Shown: piece after piece, positions 26,581 through 36,734 of the stretch
How positions within the stretch are numbered: the stretch's first letter is position 1
How the letters are laid out: the number at the start of each line of letters is the position of its first letter
From: Symbiopectobacterium purcellii
GTDB taxonomy: Bacteria; Pseudomonadota; Gammaproteobacteria; Enterobacterales; Enterobacteriaceae
Reading direction: 5' to 3'
Assembly: GCF_019797845.1 (NCBI RefSeq)
Contig: NZ_CP081864.1
Span: forward strand, 2,480,001 to 2,544,000
DNA length: 64,000 bases
Position numbers and translations under genes: made by a program
The notes under the pieces: model-generated
What the model saw: the letters and a program-made list of their open reading frames with translations, nothing else
What the model was told of the DNA's origin: nothing
Databases searched by the model: none

Positions 26581-27483
26581 TTACTGTTCAAATTGGCCAA
26601 ATTCCGTTTGCAAGGCGCGGTTAAGCGCCAGCCTCGCCGACAGTTTGTCACCCAACTGCTCCACCACTGCGGAGAGCAGTAGGTTAAACAAGCAGGTGAT
26701 CGGTGCCAGCGAATCCCAGAAATGCCCGGTATCGGTTTTGACTTGCAGCAAATCCATCGGGTAATCACGCGCCCAGGGGCACCAGAGATCGGTAATCAGC
26801 GCCAACGGGATCTGCCGGTCATTCGCGGCACGGCAATACTGTCGGGCCACGGTGGAATAAGCACGCGTGTCGGTCACCACCACATAAGGACGTCGGTATT
26901 CGGAGTTGAGCGACTCCACCCAGGTACCAGACAAGCCATCGACATAGCTCACACGCGGGCGCAAATACTCCAGATGACTAAAAAACGCGTTGGCAATGCC
27001 GCGCGTAGATTGGATGCCGAGAATAAACACCGCTTCTGCTTCAGCAAGTTGCTGACTGATGCGCGCGAACGCCTCCGTTTGCGCCAGACGATAGACGTCC
27101 TGAATGGCATCAACCTCCAGACGCAGAGAGGGGCTGAGACGATCCGAGAGGGTACGCTGCTGCTGCCAGGCATCCAGCCGGTCGGTAACACCCCAAGGGC
27201 GGTAAGGAGCCAGCGCATCGGCGCGCAGGCTCGCTTTGACATCTTCCAAATTGCGGTAGCCCAGCTTGCGCAGATAGCGTCCCACGGTAATTCCCGTCGT
27301 GCCGGTATAACCGGCGATGCTATCCGCCGATTCAAACGGTATCTGTGCCAGATTATTCAGCAACCAGCCGGCAATACGCTTACCGCTCGGCGTCTGCTGA
27401 CTGAACGACGCTTCGATACGTGCGATAAGATCAATGCGCACATTGGCGTCAGCGTTAGCGGGATAGGCGTCATCTTGCTGCAT
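26581..27483 (-). CDS. RpiR/MurR-family transcriptional regulator of the ddp operon
   Basis: 300 aa. The N-terminal ~90 residues form a winged helix of the RpiR type (RIAGWLLNNLAQIPFES, then GTTGITVGRYLRKLGYRN). Residues ~125-275 form a SIS sugar-phosphate isomerase-like domain (AVFILGIQSTRGIANAFF, PYVVVTDTRAYST). Members sense sugar phosphates or related ligands; MurR senses MurNAc-6-P, a cell-wall sugar. E. coli ddp genes lie next to a GntR-free, RpoS-type control region, and I know of no RpiR regulator there, so this linkage is notable. It is first in the operon with a palindrome upstream. The target and ligand are inference. Confidence 0.82.
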   Translation of the reverse strand: MQQDDAYPANADANVRIDLIARIEASFSQQTPSGKRIAGWLLNNLAQIPFESADSIAGYTGTTGITVGRYLRKLGYRNLEDVKASLRADALAPYRPWGVTDRLDAWQQQRTLSDRLSPSLRLEVDAIQDVYRLAQTEAFARISQQLAEAEAVFILGIQSTRGIANAFFSHLEYLRPRVSYVDGLSGTWVESLNSEYRRPYVVVTDTRAYSTVARQYCRAANDRQIPLALITDLWCPWARDYPMDLLQVKTDTGHFWDSLAPITCLFNLLLSAVVEQLGDKLSARLALNRALQTEFGQFEQ

Positions 27484-27509
27484 GTTAGTGCCCTGTCATT
27501 CGCAGTCAT

Positions 27510-27529
27510 AATGTTATGCGATTAACATT
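27510..27529. promoter_or_regulatory. Candidate operator of the ddp operon
   Basis: Perfect inverted repeat AATGTTA-TGCGAT-TAACATT, its near edge 27 bp upstream of the regulator start codon. The position and symmetry fit binding by a dimeric winged-helix regulator, probably the RpiR-type protein itself. No similar site was seen within the operon. Confidence 0.5.
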
Positions 27530-27600
27530 GCAGTATCTGTGCCAAAAAATAACTGATTGATATTTAACAATAAGAAGATGGTGAGGGATTTTTATGAACG

Positions 27601-27629
27601 GTGCAGTGCGCCATCATGGCGCACTGCAC
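27601..27629 (-). terminator. Perfect 13-bp hairpin downstream of pqiC
   Basis: GTGCAGTGCGCCA and TGGCGCACTGCAC with a 3-nt loop. It lies about 90 bp past the pqiC stop and about 120 bp upstream of the regulator gene. There is no T run, so it may be a weak terminator or a divider insulating the ddp operon from pqi transcription. Confidence 0.5.
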
Positions 27630-27718
27630 GCTGGCAAATGCATAAAAACAGTGCCTGGTGATAAGTGATAAGTCTTTAAATTACATAACGTTAGATAAGT
27701 GTTTCCTATCGCTGCCAA

Positions 27719-28282
27719 CTACTCACTGCGTTGAATTTGCGCGGCAATGGATTGCGCAACCTGCTGCCAACCTTGTGCCAGCGTTGTCACTAACGCGTCA
27801 TAGCCATCATCTTTGAGCCGCAATACCAGATTAAACGGTTGACGCAACAGTCGATCGCCGCGCTGCAAGGTCCACTCCCCTTGCACCACCGCTTTTCCAT
27901 CGTAGCGGCCATGGAAGGCTTTCACGGTAACAGCCAGCTCTGAAGGAGCAGCCCCTAAGGGCTGCGAACTGACCGTCCAGCCCGGCAACCCCGTATTCAG
28001 GCTACTTTGCAGCGTCTGTTGCAGCTGTTGCTCCAACGGGCTGGCCCACAGGTTATTGCTGGCAATGACATAACGCACATCATTGGTCTGATAAACCAGA
28101 CCCGAGGTACTGAGATAATCCGCCAGTGAAACGTGGGAGAGCCACAGCGTGCGGGCTGCGGTCAGATCCGTTTTTCCCGCTGCCGCTACGGACGGCTGCG
28201 GCAGTTGATAATAGGTTTTTGGCGCCGTACTGCTGCATGCACTCAACACCAACACCATTGCCACCAGCCATCCTTTACTCAT
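27719..28282 (-). CDS. pqiC: Outer-membrane lipoprotein PqiC (YmbA)
   Basis: 187 aa, ABC-type transport auxiliary lipoprotein. The lipobox LSAC has Cys16, and Ser at +2 favours outer-membrane sorting. The mature part begins SSTAPKTYYQLP and includes LASNNLWASPLEQQLQ-type sequence (IASNNLWASPLE). PqiC pairs with the PqiB tunnel to link it to the outer membrane for phospholipid movement. Start overlaps the pqiB stop by 4 bp (ATGA). In E. coli rmf follows; here the ddp operon does. Confidence 0.92.
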   Translation of the reverse strand: MSKGWLVAMVLVLSACSSTAPKTYYQLPQPSVAAAGKTDLTAARTLWLSHVSLADYLSTSGLVYQTNDVRYVIASNNLWASPLEQQLQQTLQSSLNTGLPGWTVSSQPLGAAPSELAVTVKAFHGRYDGKAVVQGEWTLQRGDRLLRQPFNLVLRLKDDGYDALVTTLAQGWQQVAQSIAAQIQRSE

Positions 28283-29949
28283 GGTTTCGCCCTCTTCGGT
28301 TGCGGATCTTCACTATTGGGTGCCTGGAAGATCAGTGCATTGCTTTTGTCATTCAGCGTACGCAAGACAGGCTGCAATTCTCTTAACACTTGATCAAGGC
28401 GCTGCATGTTCGCCACCAATCGGTTATAGGCGGGCGAGCCCGGCTGCATACCTTGCATACTGCGGTTCAGCTCTTGCAGCGTTTGCTGCATGTCCTGCGG
28501 CAATGCCTGCATCGCTTTGCTGGACGTTATCTGGTTTAACGAAGTGAGCGTTTTTTTCAGCTCACGCAGCGTTGACTGACTTTCTGCCAGCGTCTTGGTC
28601 GCTTCGCTCACCATTGGCGTTAACGGCAGGTCGTTGACCTTATCCAGTACCGCCATCAGTTTTTGCTGGATTTGCGACAGACCACCGCCCATGGTCGGCA
28701 GCACCGGATAGCCATCCACCACGCGCAACGGCCCGGTACTGTTACCACGCGCTTTCGGGTAAAAGTCGAGATCGATAAACAAGGCGCCGGTCAGCAGATT
28801 GGCCGTTTTCAATGAGGCACGCAGCCCCATGGCTTGTGCGTCTGCGAGCTGTTTCTGGTAATCAAATTGCTTGCCGATGATCTTTTCAAAACGCGCAGGT
28901 TCAACGCGGATCAGCACCGGAATGCGATAATCCATGTCCATATCCTGCTTGAAATTGGTCGTTACCAACGGCGCTTGTGCCACCGTCCCCAGACGAATGC
29001 CACGGAATTCCACCGGTGCGCCCACCTGCAACCCGCGGATGGATTCATCGAAGAACATCACGTATTCCTTGTACTCGGTGTATAGCGAATCCTGAATGCT
29101 GCGCTCATTATCAAACAGTTGATATTGCGAGCGATCCTGCACACGCTCTCCCAGATCCCAACCCGCCGGCACGTCAAAACTGACGCCACCGCTGAACAAG
29201 GTGGTCAGCGAGCCCATTTCCACCCGCATTCCCTGCGCCGACATATCCAGCGTAACGCCGCTGTCTTTCCAGAAACGGACATTACTGGTCACCAGACTGT
29301 CGTAAGGGGCGGTAATAAACAGTTGATAGCGCATTTGGCGCGCCTTGGTATCGAACTCGCTGGTTTCAACTGAACCGACGCGATAACCACGAAACAGCAC
29401 CGGATCGCCCGCGTTCAGTTGGCCCGAACGCTCGCTGTCGAGCAAAATACGGATCCCTTTGGCGTGCGGAGGTGCCAGCGGCGGTGAATCCAGCAAGGCA
29501 AATTCACTGCGTGATTCACCGCTCACTCCCGGCTGAAGTTCAATGAACGCCCCGGACAACAGCGTGCCTAACCCAGAGACTCCTTCGCGGCCAATCTGCG
29601 GCTTCACCACCCAGAACACAGAATCATGGCGCAGTAACTTGCCCATACCTGAGTGCAAACGAGCCACAATCTCCACCTGGCGCAGGTCTTCACTCAGTAC
29701 CACGCTCTCCACCACGCCGACATCCACACTGCGGCTTTTGATGGTGGTTTTACCGGCCACAATCCCTTCGGCACTTTGCGTCGTTAGCGTGATCTGCGGC
29801 CCCAGATGGCTGAAATTGTAAAATAAAATCCAGGCTCCAATCAGCACCGTCACAATGGGCACAATCCACACGGGCGACCAGCGTTTAATCGCTTCTACGT
29901 TCGCGACAGAGTAATTATTTTTCGCCAATGGCTGATCCCTCTTGATCAT
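28279..29949 (-). CDS. pqiB: MCE-domain lipid transport protein PqiB
   Basis: About 556 aa; E. coli PqiB has 546. A single N-terminal membrane helix (WIVPIVTVLIGAWILFY) is followed by three MCE domains (for example GITIK-type TTIKSRSVDVGVVESV, PVLFRGYRVGSVETS, PVEFRGIRLGTV) and a long C-terminal helical region that forms the channel needle. PqiB oligomerises to a tunnel across the periplasm. ATG 29949 overlaps pqiA. A TTG at 29928 with a stronger AGAGG site would give a start closer to E. coli, so the true start is uncertain. It ends overlapping pqiC. Confidence 0.93.
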   Translation of the reverse strand: MIKRDQPLAKNNYSVANVEAIKRWSPVWIVPIVTVLIGAWILFYNFSHLGPQITLTTQSAEGIVAGKTTIKSRSVDVGVVESVVLSEDLRQVEIVARLHSGMGKLLRHDSVFWVVKPQIGREGVSGLGTLLSGAFIELQPGVSGESRSEFALLDSPPLAPPHAKGIRILLDSERSGQLNAGDPVLFRGYRVGSVETSEFDTKARQMRYQLFITAPYDSLVTSNVRFWKDSGVTLDMSAQGMRVEMGSLTTLFSGGVSFDVPAGWDLGERVQDRSQYQLFDNERSIQDSLYTEYKEYVMFFDESIRGLQVGAPVEFRGIRLGTVAQAPLVTTNFKQDMDMDYRIPVLIRVEPARFEKIIGKQFDYQKQLADAQAMGLRASLKTANLLTGALFIDLDFYPKARGNSTGPLRVVDGYPVLPTMGGGLSQIQQKLMAVLDKVNDLPLTPMVSEATKTLAESQSTLRELKKTLTSLNQITSSKAMQALPQDMQQTLQELNRSMQGMQPGSPAYNRLVANMQRLDQVLRELQPVLRTLNDKSNALIFQAPNSEDPQPKRAKP

Positions 29950-31186
29950 TATCACGCTGGCGATCCCACAACAAACGGGGATCAAACGTCATGGCGGCAA
30001 ACATGGTCAAAATGACCACCAACGCGAACAACACCGCGCCGATTGCCGGATAAACACTCATTAACTGGCCGATGCGCACCATGGCAGACAGTACCGCAAT
30101 GACGAATACATCGATCATTGACCAGCGACCGACAAATTCCACCATTTCATACACCACGTGCAAACGCTCATTGTCCTGACGCCCGTTGCCCGCCGCACTC
30201 CAGCACAACCACGCCAGCGCCAACATTTTCAGCGACGGCACCATAATGCTGGCAATAAAGATAACCAGCGCCACCGGATAAGACCCCATCCCCCACAGCA
30301 GAATAACCCCCGACATAATGGTGGACGTTTCGCTACTCCCCAACGCCTCGGTTATCATGATAGGCAGCAGGTTAGACGGAATATAGAGCAATACCGAGGT
30401 CAATAGCAGCGCCAGCGTCCATTGCAGGCTGTTTTTACGTCGTGCATGGCCGTGGCGATGACACCGTGGGCATTCCCACCGTTCGGCGGGCAATATTGCC
30501 GTACAGCAGGAGCAAGACCGCAATCCTTGCGCCAAACCCGATCGCCCAGCCTCCGGAGCAAAGAACAGTTGCGGCGCAGGGGCTACATCATTCCACACGC
30601 TGCGCCGATCCAGACTTTGATAAGCCAGCAGTTGCAGCAGACAAAACAATACGTAGGGAACAAAACCGGTACCGACGCCAATGTCACCATAAGACATCAG
30701 CTTCACGAAACTCACCAGCACGCCAGCAAGAAAGATTTCGGCCATTCCCCAGCTTTTTAACCAGAAGAGCCAGGTAGCCATCAGTCGTTTGATCCGTGAT
30801 GGCATTGCGGAGTGCAGCGACAGCAGGATAACCATCACCATGGAGAACGCCGGGATCACCTGAACAAATAGCATAAACAGGAAGGCGACGCTGGCGTAAT
30901 TATCGGACACCATCACCTGCGGGATCTCGAACAAGGATATCTCACTGGTAATGCCCGCTACGCGCATATAAACAAACGGAAAGGCGTTCGCAAAGACCAG
31001 CATCAGCAGGGCACTGAAGGCAAAACCGATCGAGCGCTGACGCGCCTGATTCTGACGGTTGGCCAACGTGGTTTTGCAGCGCGGACACACCGCCTTCTGC
31101 CCATGCATCAGGGAGGGTAATTCCACCAGTAAATCGCACTGGGGGCACAACATGTAGTCGTCATGCCTTGCGTTATGATTGCACAC
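29915..31186 (-). CDS. pqiA: Inner-membrane protein PqiA
   Basis: 423 aa against 417 in E. coli. Two repeats, each with a cytosolic Cys4 rubredoxin-like zinc site (MLCPQCDLLV with AVCPRCKTTL; SCSCCTAILP with ECPRCHRHG) followed by four membrane helices. These are the segments SIGFAFSALLMLVFANAFPF (20 residues) and ALLLTSVLLYIPSNLLPI. PqiA is thought to supply phospholipid to the PqiB tunnel. First gene of pqiABC, 150 bp downstream of uup. Its stop overlaps the proposed pqiB start. E. coli pqi is induced by paraquat through SoxRS; no clear sox box was identified here. Confidence 0.95.
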   Translation of the reverse strand: MCNHNARHDDYMLCPQCDLLVELPSLMHGQKAVCPRCKTTLANRQNQARQRSIGFAFSALLMLVFANAFPFVYMRVAGITSEISLFEIPQVMVSDNYASVAFLFMLFVQVIPAFSMVMVILLSLHSAMPSRIKRLMATWLFWLKSWGMAEIFLAGVLVSFVKLMSYGDIGVGTGFVPYVLFCLLQLLAYQSLDRRSVWNDVAPAPQLFFAPEAGRSGLAQGLRSCSCCTAILPAERWECPRCHRHGHARRKNSLQWTLALLLTSVLLYIPSNLLPIMITEALGSSETSTIMSGVILLWGMGSYPVALVIFIASIMVPSLKMLALAWLCWSAAGNGRQDNERLHVVYEMVEFVGRWSMIDVFVIAVLSAMVRIGQLMSVYPAIGAVLFALVVILTMFAAMTFDPRLLWDRQRDNDQEGSAIGEK

Positions 31187-31336
31187 GATCTGCCTCCTTT
31201 ATCCTTCGCCGTGCGGCCCCCCTGTCTGGGGCGCAGCCGCCGTTACCTGTAGAAGGCCCGTGTTTGCCACGTCACGGTATATCGTGCACTGTGGTTACCA
31301 TCAGAAGGTATCTACCTGTTGGTAGTATACGCAACG

Positions 31337-33256
31337 TTAGCCGTTTCTTTGCGTTTCCAACGCTTCCCAGCGCTCAAAACACACTTCCAACGCCTGCTCC
31401 GCTTCTGCCAGTGCGTTGAGAACGTTCTGCGTTTCATCGCGCGAACGCGTAAAGAAATCGGCATCGTTCATTTGCGCTTGTAACGCCGCGATGGACTGCT
31501 CTAACTGCTCCAGTTTCTCAGGCAGTTGTTCCAGTTCACGCTGCTGGTTATAACTGAGTTTACCGGTTTGACGTTTAGCGCTGGGTGCGCTCTGGGCCGT
31601 CTCTTTGCTCTCTGCGGATTTTTCCGCCGCCGCAGGCTGAGATTTACGCAGCGGCACGGCTTCAGCACGCTGTTGCTGCGCATCATAATAACCGCCTACA
31701 TAGCGGTTAATACGCCCATCCCCTTCGAAAATCCAGCACTCGGTGACCGAGTTATCGACAAACTGACGGTCGTGACTCACCAGCAGCACGGTACCTTGAT
31801 AGCTATCGATCAGTTCTTCCAGCAACTCCAGCGTTTCCACATCAAGATCGTTGGTCGGTTCGTCAAGGATCAGCAGGTTGCTGGGTTTGAGGAACAATCG
31901 CGCCAGCAGCAGTCGGTTGCGTTCACCGCCTGACAGGGCTTTTACCGGCGTCATTGCCCGTTTGGGGTGGAACAGGAAATCTTGCAGATAGCCCAGCACA
32001 TGGCGAGAACGGCCATTCACCATCACTTCCTGTTTGCCTTCGGCCAGGTTGTCCATCACGGTACGCTCAGGATCGAGCTCCGCGCGGTGTTGGTCGAAAT
32101 AGGCCACTTCGAGCTTGGTGCCGCAATGAACACGACCGTGCGACGCTTGCAGGGAGCCCAACATCAGTTTCAACAGCGTGGTTTTGCCACAGCCGTTTGG
32201 CCCCACCAGCGCTATCTTGTCACTACGCAGCACCTGAGCAGAGAACCCCTGCACCAGATTTTTATCACCGATATGATAATCGACGTTTTCCAGTTCAAAC
32301 ACGATCTTGCCGGAACGCGCTGCTTCTTCCACCTGCATTTTGGCTGAGCCTAACACTTCGCGACGCTGTGAACGCTCCTGACGCATGGCTTTCAGCGCAC
32401 GCACCCGGCCTTCGTTACGCGTGCGACGCGCCTTGATGCCCTGACGGATCCACACCTCTTCCTGCGCCAGTTTGCGATCGAACTCAGCATTTTGCAGATC
32501 TTCCACTCGTAACGCTTCTTCTTTACCCAGCAGGTACTTATCGTAATTGCCAGGCCAGGAGACCAGTTTACCGCGATCGAGATCGACAATGCGTGTCGCC
32601 ATGTTGCGAATAAAGGAACGGTCATGGGAGATGAAAACGATGCTGCCCTGAAACGTTTTGAGGAAACCTTCCAGCCAGTCGATGGTCTCGATATCCAGGT
32701 GGTTGGTCGGCTCATCAAGCAGCAACACTTTCGGTCCGCTGACCAATGCGCGGCCCAGCGCAGCCTTGCGTAGCCAGCCACCCGAGAGTGAGGACAATGG
32801 CGCATCAGCTGTGAGTCCCAATTGGTCCAACACGTCGTGGATGCGATTTTCCAATTGCCACAGGCCTTGGGTTTCCAACGTTTCCTGCAGCACCGCCAAC
32901 AGATTGAGGTTCTTGTCGCTGGGATCCTGTTCGACCAGGCGCAAAGCTTCATGATAGCGTTTCAGGTAATCGGCCTGCTCGGCCACCCCTTCCGCCACAA
33001 AGTCAAATACGCTGCCCACCACGTCACGCGGCGGGTCCTGCTGCAAGCGGGAAACGATCAGATCTTGTTCATAAACAATACGCCCATCATCCAACCGCAC
33101 TTCGCGCGCCAGAATTTTCAACAGGGTCGATTTCCCCGCACCGTTACGCCCCACCAGGCAGACGCGTTCATTTTCTTCAATGTGCAGTTCGGTGTTATCA
33201 AGTAAAGGCGCATCGCTGAACGACAGCCAGGCATCCGAGACGCTAATTAATGACAT
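31337..33256 (-). CDS. uup: ABC-F ATPase Uup
   Basis: 639 aa against 635 in E. coli. Two ABC domains: first Walker A GRNGAGKSTLLK with LLLDEPTNHLD; second Walker A GPNGCGKTTLLK with LILDEPTNDLD. Signatures are LSGGWLRKAAL and LSGGERNRLLL. There is an acidic/basic C-terminal extension with a coiled coil (LEQLPEKLEQLEQSIAALQ). ABC-F proteins are soluble and act on DNA or ribosomes rather than in transport; Uup affects transposon excision and replication-associated recombination in E. coli. It ends 150 bp before pqiA and begins 3 bp after rlmKL, as expected. Confidence 0.95.
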   Translation of the reverse strand: MSLISVSDAWLSFSDAPLLDNTELHIEENERVCLVGRNGAGKSTLLKILAREVRLDDGRIVYEQDLIVSRLQQDPPRDVVGSVFDFVAEGVAEQADYLKRYHEALRLVEQDPSDKNLNLLAVLQETLETQGLWQLENRIHDVLDQLGLTADAPLSSLSGGWLRKAALGRALVSGPKVLLLDEPTNHLDIETIDWLEGFLKTFQGSIVFISHDRSFIRNMATRIVDLDRGKLVSWPGNYDKYLLGKEEALRVEDLQNAEFDRKLAQEEVWIRQGIKARRTRNEGRVRALKAMRQERSQRREVLGSAKMQVEEAARSGKIVFELENVDYHIGDKNLVQGFSAQVLRSDKIALVGPNGCGKTTLLKLMLGSLQASHGRVHCGTKLEVAYFDQHRAELDPERTVMDNLAEGKQEVMVNGRSRHVLGYLQDFLFHPKRAMTPVKALSGGERNRLLLARLFLKPSNLLILDEPTNDLDVETLELLEELIDSYQGTVLLVSHDRQFVDNSVTECWIFEGDGRINRYVGGYYDAQQQRAEAVPLRKSQPAAAEKSAESKETAQSAPSAKRQTGKLSYNQQRELEQLPEKLEQLEQSIAALQAQMNDADFFTRSRDETQNVLNALAEAEQALEVCFERWEALETQRNG

Positions 33257-33259
33257 GAC

Positions 33260-35404
33260 TTACTTTTCCTCGCCCGCGTGTCGCAACAGCCAGCAGTTGT
33301 GGATCTGACGATTGCGGGCAAAATCTAATGAAAGGGTTTTCTCGCTGATCTCCGTGGCGTGAAGCCCAAGGGCTGCAATACCCGCCAGATCCATCTGGAA
33401 ACCGCGTTTGTTGTTGGAAAACAGAATGGTACCGCCTCGACGCAGCATACGTTGCAAATCTTTCATCAGCCCCAGGTGGTCGCGTTGCACGTCAAAGGCA
33501 TCGGCCATGCGTTTCGAGTTTGAGAACGTGGGCGGATCGATAAAAATAAGGTCAAACTGTTCGCGGGTTTCCTGCATCCAGCCTAAGCAATCCGCCTGAA
33601 TAAGGCGATGCTGACAACCCGCCAGGCCATTGCTACTCAGGTTTTTCTCTGCCCATTCCAGATAGGTACGTGACATATCCACCGTGGTCGTACTGCGCGC
33701 GCCGCCCAGCCCCGCGTGGACGCTGGCCGTGCCGGTATAAGCAAACAGGTTCAGGAAATCTTTTCCTTTACTCATCTCCCCCAGCATCTTGCGCGCGATA
33801 CGGTGATCGAGAAACAGCCCGGTATCCAGATAATCGGTCAGATTCACCCACAGCTTGGCGTTATACTCCTGCATCAGCAGAAAATCGCCCTTCTGCGCCA
33901 GTTTTTCATACTGACTTTTGCCCTTTTGCCGCTCGCGGGTTTTTAATACCAAACGGTTGGCGGGCAGTTCCAACACGTGCAACGTCGCGTTGATGATATC
34001 AAACACGCGCTGGCGTGCTTTTTGCGGATCGACGGTTTTCGGCGGCGCGTATTCCTGTACCACCACCCAACTGCCATAGCGATCGATAGCCACATTGTAT
34101 TCCGGCAGATCGGCGTCATACAGGCGATAGCATTCTATACCTTGCTGCTTAGCCCATTTTTCCAGTTTACGGCAGTTTTTGCGCAGGCGGTTGGCAAAAT
34201 CCGGTGCCACTTCAGCGCTGACGCGCGGCACAGTGGCTTCACCCGCCGGGGCCTCAGGCGCAGCGCTGATACGGTAGTTTTTCTGTACGCAATCCAGCGG
34301 CCCGTTTTTGGCCTTAAACTGGCGTTCAGCGCGCAACGGCAGGCTGGTTAACAGTTCCGGTGATGCACTGAACAGCGACAGCGTCCAGCCCCCAAACTCA
34401 CTTTTCAGCTTGCGCCCCAGCATATTGTGCAAGGCAATCAGCGCGGGTTCACTCTCCAAACGCTCACCGTAAGGCGGGTTACTGAGCACCGTGCCTACCG
34501 GCCCTTGCGGCAAAGGATTGCGCAGTTGCACCGCATCCTGTACCGAGAGGGTTATCAATTCGCTGACACCCGCACGGCGCGCATTGGCGCGCGCCAACTC
34601 AATCACCCGGCTGTCGTTGTCTGAACCGTAAAAACGGGAGGTGGTGGTTTGCAGGCCTTGTTTGGCCCTCACCTGCGCCTCAGCCACCACCTCACGCCAC
34701 AAATCGGCGTTATGGTTCAGCCAGGCGCTGAATCCCCAATGATCGCGGCGCAGACCCGGTGCGCGATCGGCGGCCATCATGGCAGCCTCAATCAACAACG
34801 TACCGGAGCCGCACAGCGGATCGATCATTGGAGTACCTGGTTGCCAACCTGAGCGCTGCACAATGGCCGCGGCCAGGTTTTCTTTCAACGGCGCAGCGCC
34901 GGTGCCTTCACGGTAACCGCGCTGGTGTAAACCTTCGCCGCTGAGATCCAGCGCAATGCTGGCCGTCTCACGTTGCAGAAACACATTGATGCGAATATCC
35001 GGTTGCTGTTTTGCCACGTTGGGGCGCTGACCGGTTTTACGCACGAAGCTGTCGACAATGGCATCTTTTACTTTCTGCGCGCCGTACTGAGAATTACGAA
35101 TTTCGTCGTTAGTGCCGGTAAAGTGGACCACAAAGGCGCTGTCAACCGAGAACACCGAGGTCCAGTCAATCGCCTGAACGCCGAGGTAGAGATCGAGATC
35201 GCTGTAGACCTTGCATTCACCGAGCGGCAATAAGATACGTGATGCCAGGCGACTCCACAGCAAGCTGTGATACATCAAACGGTCGTCACCCTGAAAATGC
35301 ACGCCGCCTTGAACCAGGCTGCATTCCTGCGCACCCAATGCTTCAAGTTCACTTTTAAGCAGTTCTTCCAGACCACGCGCCGTGCTGGCAAACAGAGAAT
35401 TCAT
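33260..35404 (-). CDS. rlmL: 23S rRNA methyltransferase RlmKL (fused m2G2445 / m7G2069)
   Basis: 714 aa against 702 in E. coli. THUMP domain near the N-terminus, then the RlmL N6-type methyltransferase core with its catalytic NPPYGERLE, and a C-terminal RlmK core with [11 protein letters not shown] and SAM motif [14 protein letters not shown]. The fused enzyme makes m2G2445 and m7G2069 in 23S rRNA. Residues 385-400 ([16 protein letters not shown]) form a flexible linker. The start [16 protein letters not shown] agrees with the family. It is upstream of uup by 3 bp, on the same strand, and divergent from ycbX across an altered copy of the intergenic repeat. Confidence 0.95.
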   Translation of the reverse strand: MNSLFASTARGLEELLKSELEALGAQECSLVQGGVHFQGDDRLMYHSLLWSRLASRILLPLGECKVYSDLDLYLGVQAIDWTSVFSVDSAFVVHFTGTNDEIRNSQYGAQKVKDAIVDSFVRKTGQRPNVAKQQPDIRINVFLQRETASIALDLSGEGLHQRGYREGTGAAPLKENLAAAIVQRSGWQPGTPMIDPLCGSGTLLIEAAMMAADRAPGLRRDHWGFSAWLNHNADLWREVVAEAQVRAKQGLQTTTSRFYGSDNDSRVIELARANARRAGVSELITLSVQDAVQLRNPLPQGPVGTVLSNPPYGERLESEPALIALHNMLGRKLKSEFGGWTLSLFSASPELLTSLPLRAERQFKAKNGPLDCVQKNYRISAAPEAPAGEATVPRVSAEVAPDFANRLRKNCRKLEKWAKQQGIECYRLYDADLPEYNVAIDRYGSWVVVQEYAPPKTVDPQKARQRVFDIINATLHVLELPANRLVLKTRERQKGKSQYEKLAQKGDFLLMQEYNAKLWVNLTDYLDTGLFLDHRIARKMLGEMSKGKDFLNLFAYTGTASVHAGLGGARSTTTVDMSRTYLEWAEKNLSSNGLAGCQHRLIQADCLGWMQETREQFDLIFIDPPTFSNSKRMADAFDVQRDHLGLMKDLQRMLRRGGTILFSNNKRGFQMDLAGIAALGLHATEISEKTLSLDFARNRQIHNCWLLRHAGEEK

Positions 35405-35419
35405 AATACGACGACCACC

Positions 35420-35526
35420 AAGGTAAAAGGGTAGACCCGGAGGACTTCGGGTTGCAACAAAGCGATAAGTGGTTCGGGTAACCCCACACAGTCAGCGCAC
35501 GTGCAATTTGAAGTATCACGGGTGTA
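35420..35526. repeat. Intergenic repeat copy 3, degenerate
   Basis: Only the right-hand part is well conserved (GCACGTGCAATTTGAAGTATCACGGG, here split: GCACGTGCAATT and TGAAGTATCACGGG), with changed bases. The left half is substituted and shows a different GGGTAGACCC-like hairpin. It separates rlmL and ycbX. Confidence 0.5.
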
Positions 35527-35613
35527 ACACATAAAATTGAGGCGCATTATAGCTAATCCCAGCGACTTGTCATAAAGTTGCCGCGTTAAATACCTTTGAA
35601 CAGATAGGTACTC

Positions 35614-36720
35614 TTGATGATTGGTGTTTCCCAACTGTACGTTCATCCGGTTAAATCCTTGCGCGGCTTGCAACTTTCCCATGCGTTGGCAACGCCCAGT
35701 GGTCTGGCGTATGACCGTTCCTTTATGGTGACGGAACCCGATGGGACCTTTATCACTGCGCGCCAGTTCCCCGAAATGGTGCTGTTTACACAGGCCTTGC
35801 TGCCTGACGGCCTGTTTCTCACCGCGCCTGACGGCGCTCAGGCGTTAGTACGCTATACGGATTTCGCCCACACGCCACAGCCTACTGAGGTCTGGGGCAC
35901 ACATTTTTCTGCCTGCATCGCGCCCGATAACATCAACCAGTGGCTGAGCGGCTATTTCAAACGTCCGGTGCAGTTGCACTGGGTGGGTGACACGCCCTCT
36001 CGTCGCGTAAAGCGTTTTCCCGACATTCCGTTGGGTTTCGCTGACGGTTACCCTTATCTGTTGGTCAATGAGGCCTCTTTTCAGGCACTGCGCCAGCGTT
36101 GCAGCGCCGGGATAAAACTGATTCAATTTCGCCCTAATATCGTGGTGACCGGCGCTGACGCCTTCGCGGAAGACGGCTGGCAGACGCTGCGTATCGGTGA
36201 GGTGACCTTTGACGTTGTCAAACCGTGCAGCCGCTGCGTATTGACCACGGTAAGCACGGAGCGCGGGCGCAAACATCCCTCGGGAGAGCCGCTCGCCACG
36301 CTGCAAGCCTTCCGCACGGCGGAAAACGGTGATGTGGATTTTGGTCAGAACATGGTGGCGCGTCAAAGCGGTATCATTCGCGTGGGCGATAGCGTCGAGG
36401 TGCTGGCAACCAAGCCAGCGCGTCGCTATGGTGCAGGAATTCCGGCCGCTACGCTGGAAGCGCCGGTTCAGGCGGAACAAGGCCTTTCCCTGCACTATCA
36501 GGGCAAAACGCTGTCAGGGAATAATCAGCAGATTTTGTTAGAGCAGCTAGAGCAGCACGGCGTGCGCGTGCCCTATTCTTGCCGGGCGGGTGTGTGCGGT
36601 TGTTGCAAAATAACGCTGGTCAGCGGCGAGGTTTCGCCCTTAAAGCAAGGTGCAGTGCGCGAGGATGGCACTATTCTGGCGTGCAGTTGCGTGCCACAGG
36701 GCAACCTGGTGCTTGCCTGA
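35614..36720 (+). CDS. ycbX: MOSC-domain 2Fe-2S protein YcbX
   Basis: 368 aa, E. coli 369. N-terminal MOSC beta-barrel ([14 protein letters not shown]), MOSC core with FRPNIVV and the molybdenum-linked Cys in [11 protein letters not shown], and a C-terminal plant-type ferredoxin with Cys323, Cys328, Cys331 and Cys359 (CX4CX2C...C). YcbX reduces N-hydroxylated base analogues and needs molybdenum cofactor plus a reductase. ATG at 35614 fits the family. Divergent from rlmKL, and followed 14 bp later by the convergent zapC. Confidence 0.94.
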   Translation: MMIGVSQLYVHPVKSLRGLQLSHALATPSGLAYDRSFMVTEPDGTFITARQFPEMVLFTQALLPDGLFLTAPDGAQALVRYTDFAHTPQPTEVWGTHFSACIAPDNINQWLSGYFKRPVQLHWVGDTPSRRVKRFPDIPLGFADGYPYLLVNEASFQALRQRCSAGIKLIQFRPNIVVTGADAFAEDGWQTLRIGEVTFDVVKPCSRCVLTTVSTERGRKHPSGEPLATLQAFRTAENGDVDFGQNMVARQSGIIRVGDSVEVLATKPARRYGAGIPAATLEAPVQAEQGLSLHYQGKTLSGNNQQILLEQLEQHGVRVPYSCRAGVCGCCKITLVSGEVSPLKQGAVREDGTILACSCVPQGNLVLA

Positions 36721-36734
36721 CAAGAACCGTTCCC

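Noticed and set aside
26722..27525. 267-codon frame antisense to the RpiR-type regulator
   Set aside because: Shadow frame; the minus-strand protein has clear winged-helix and SIS domains.
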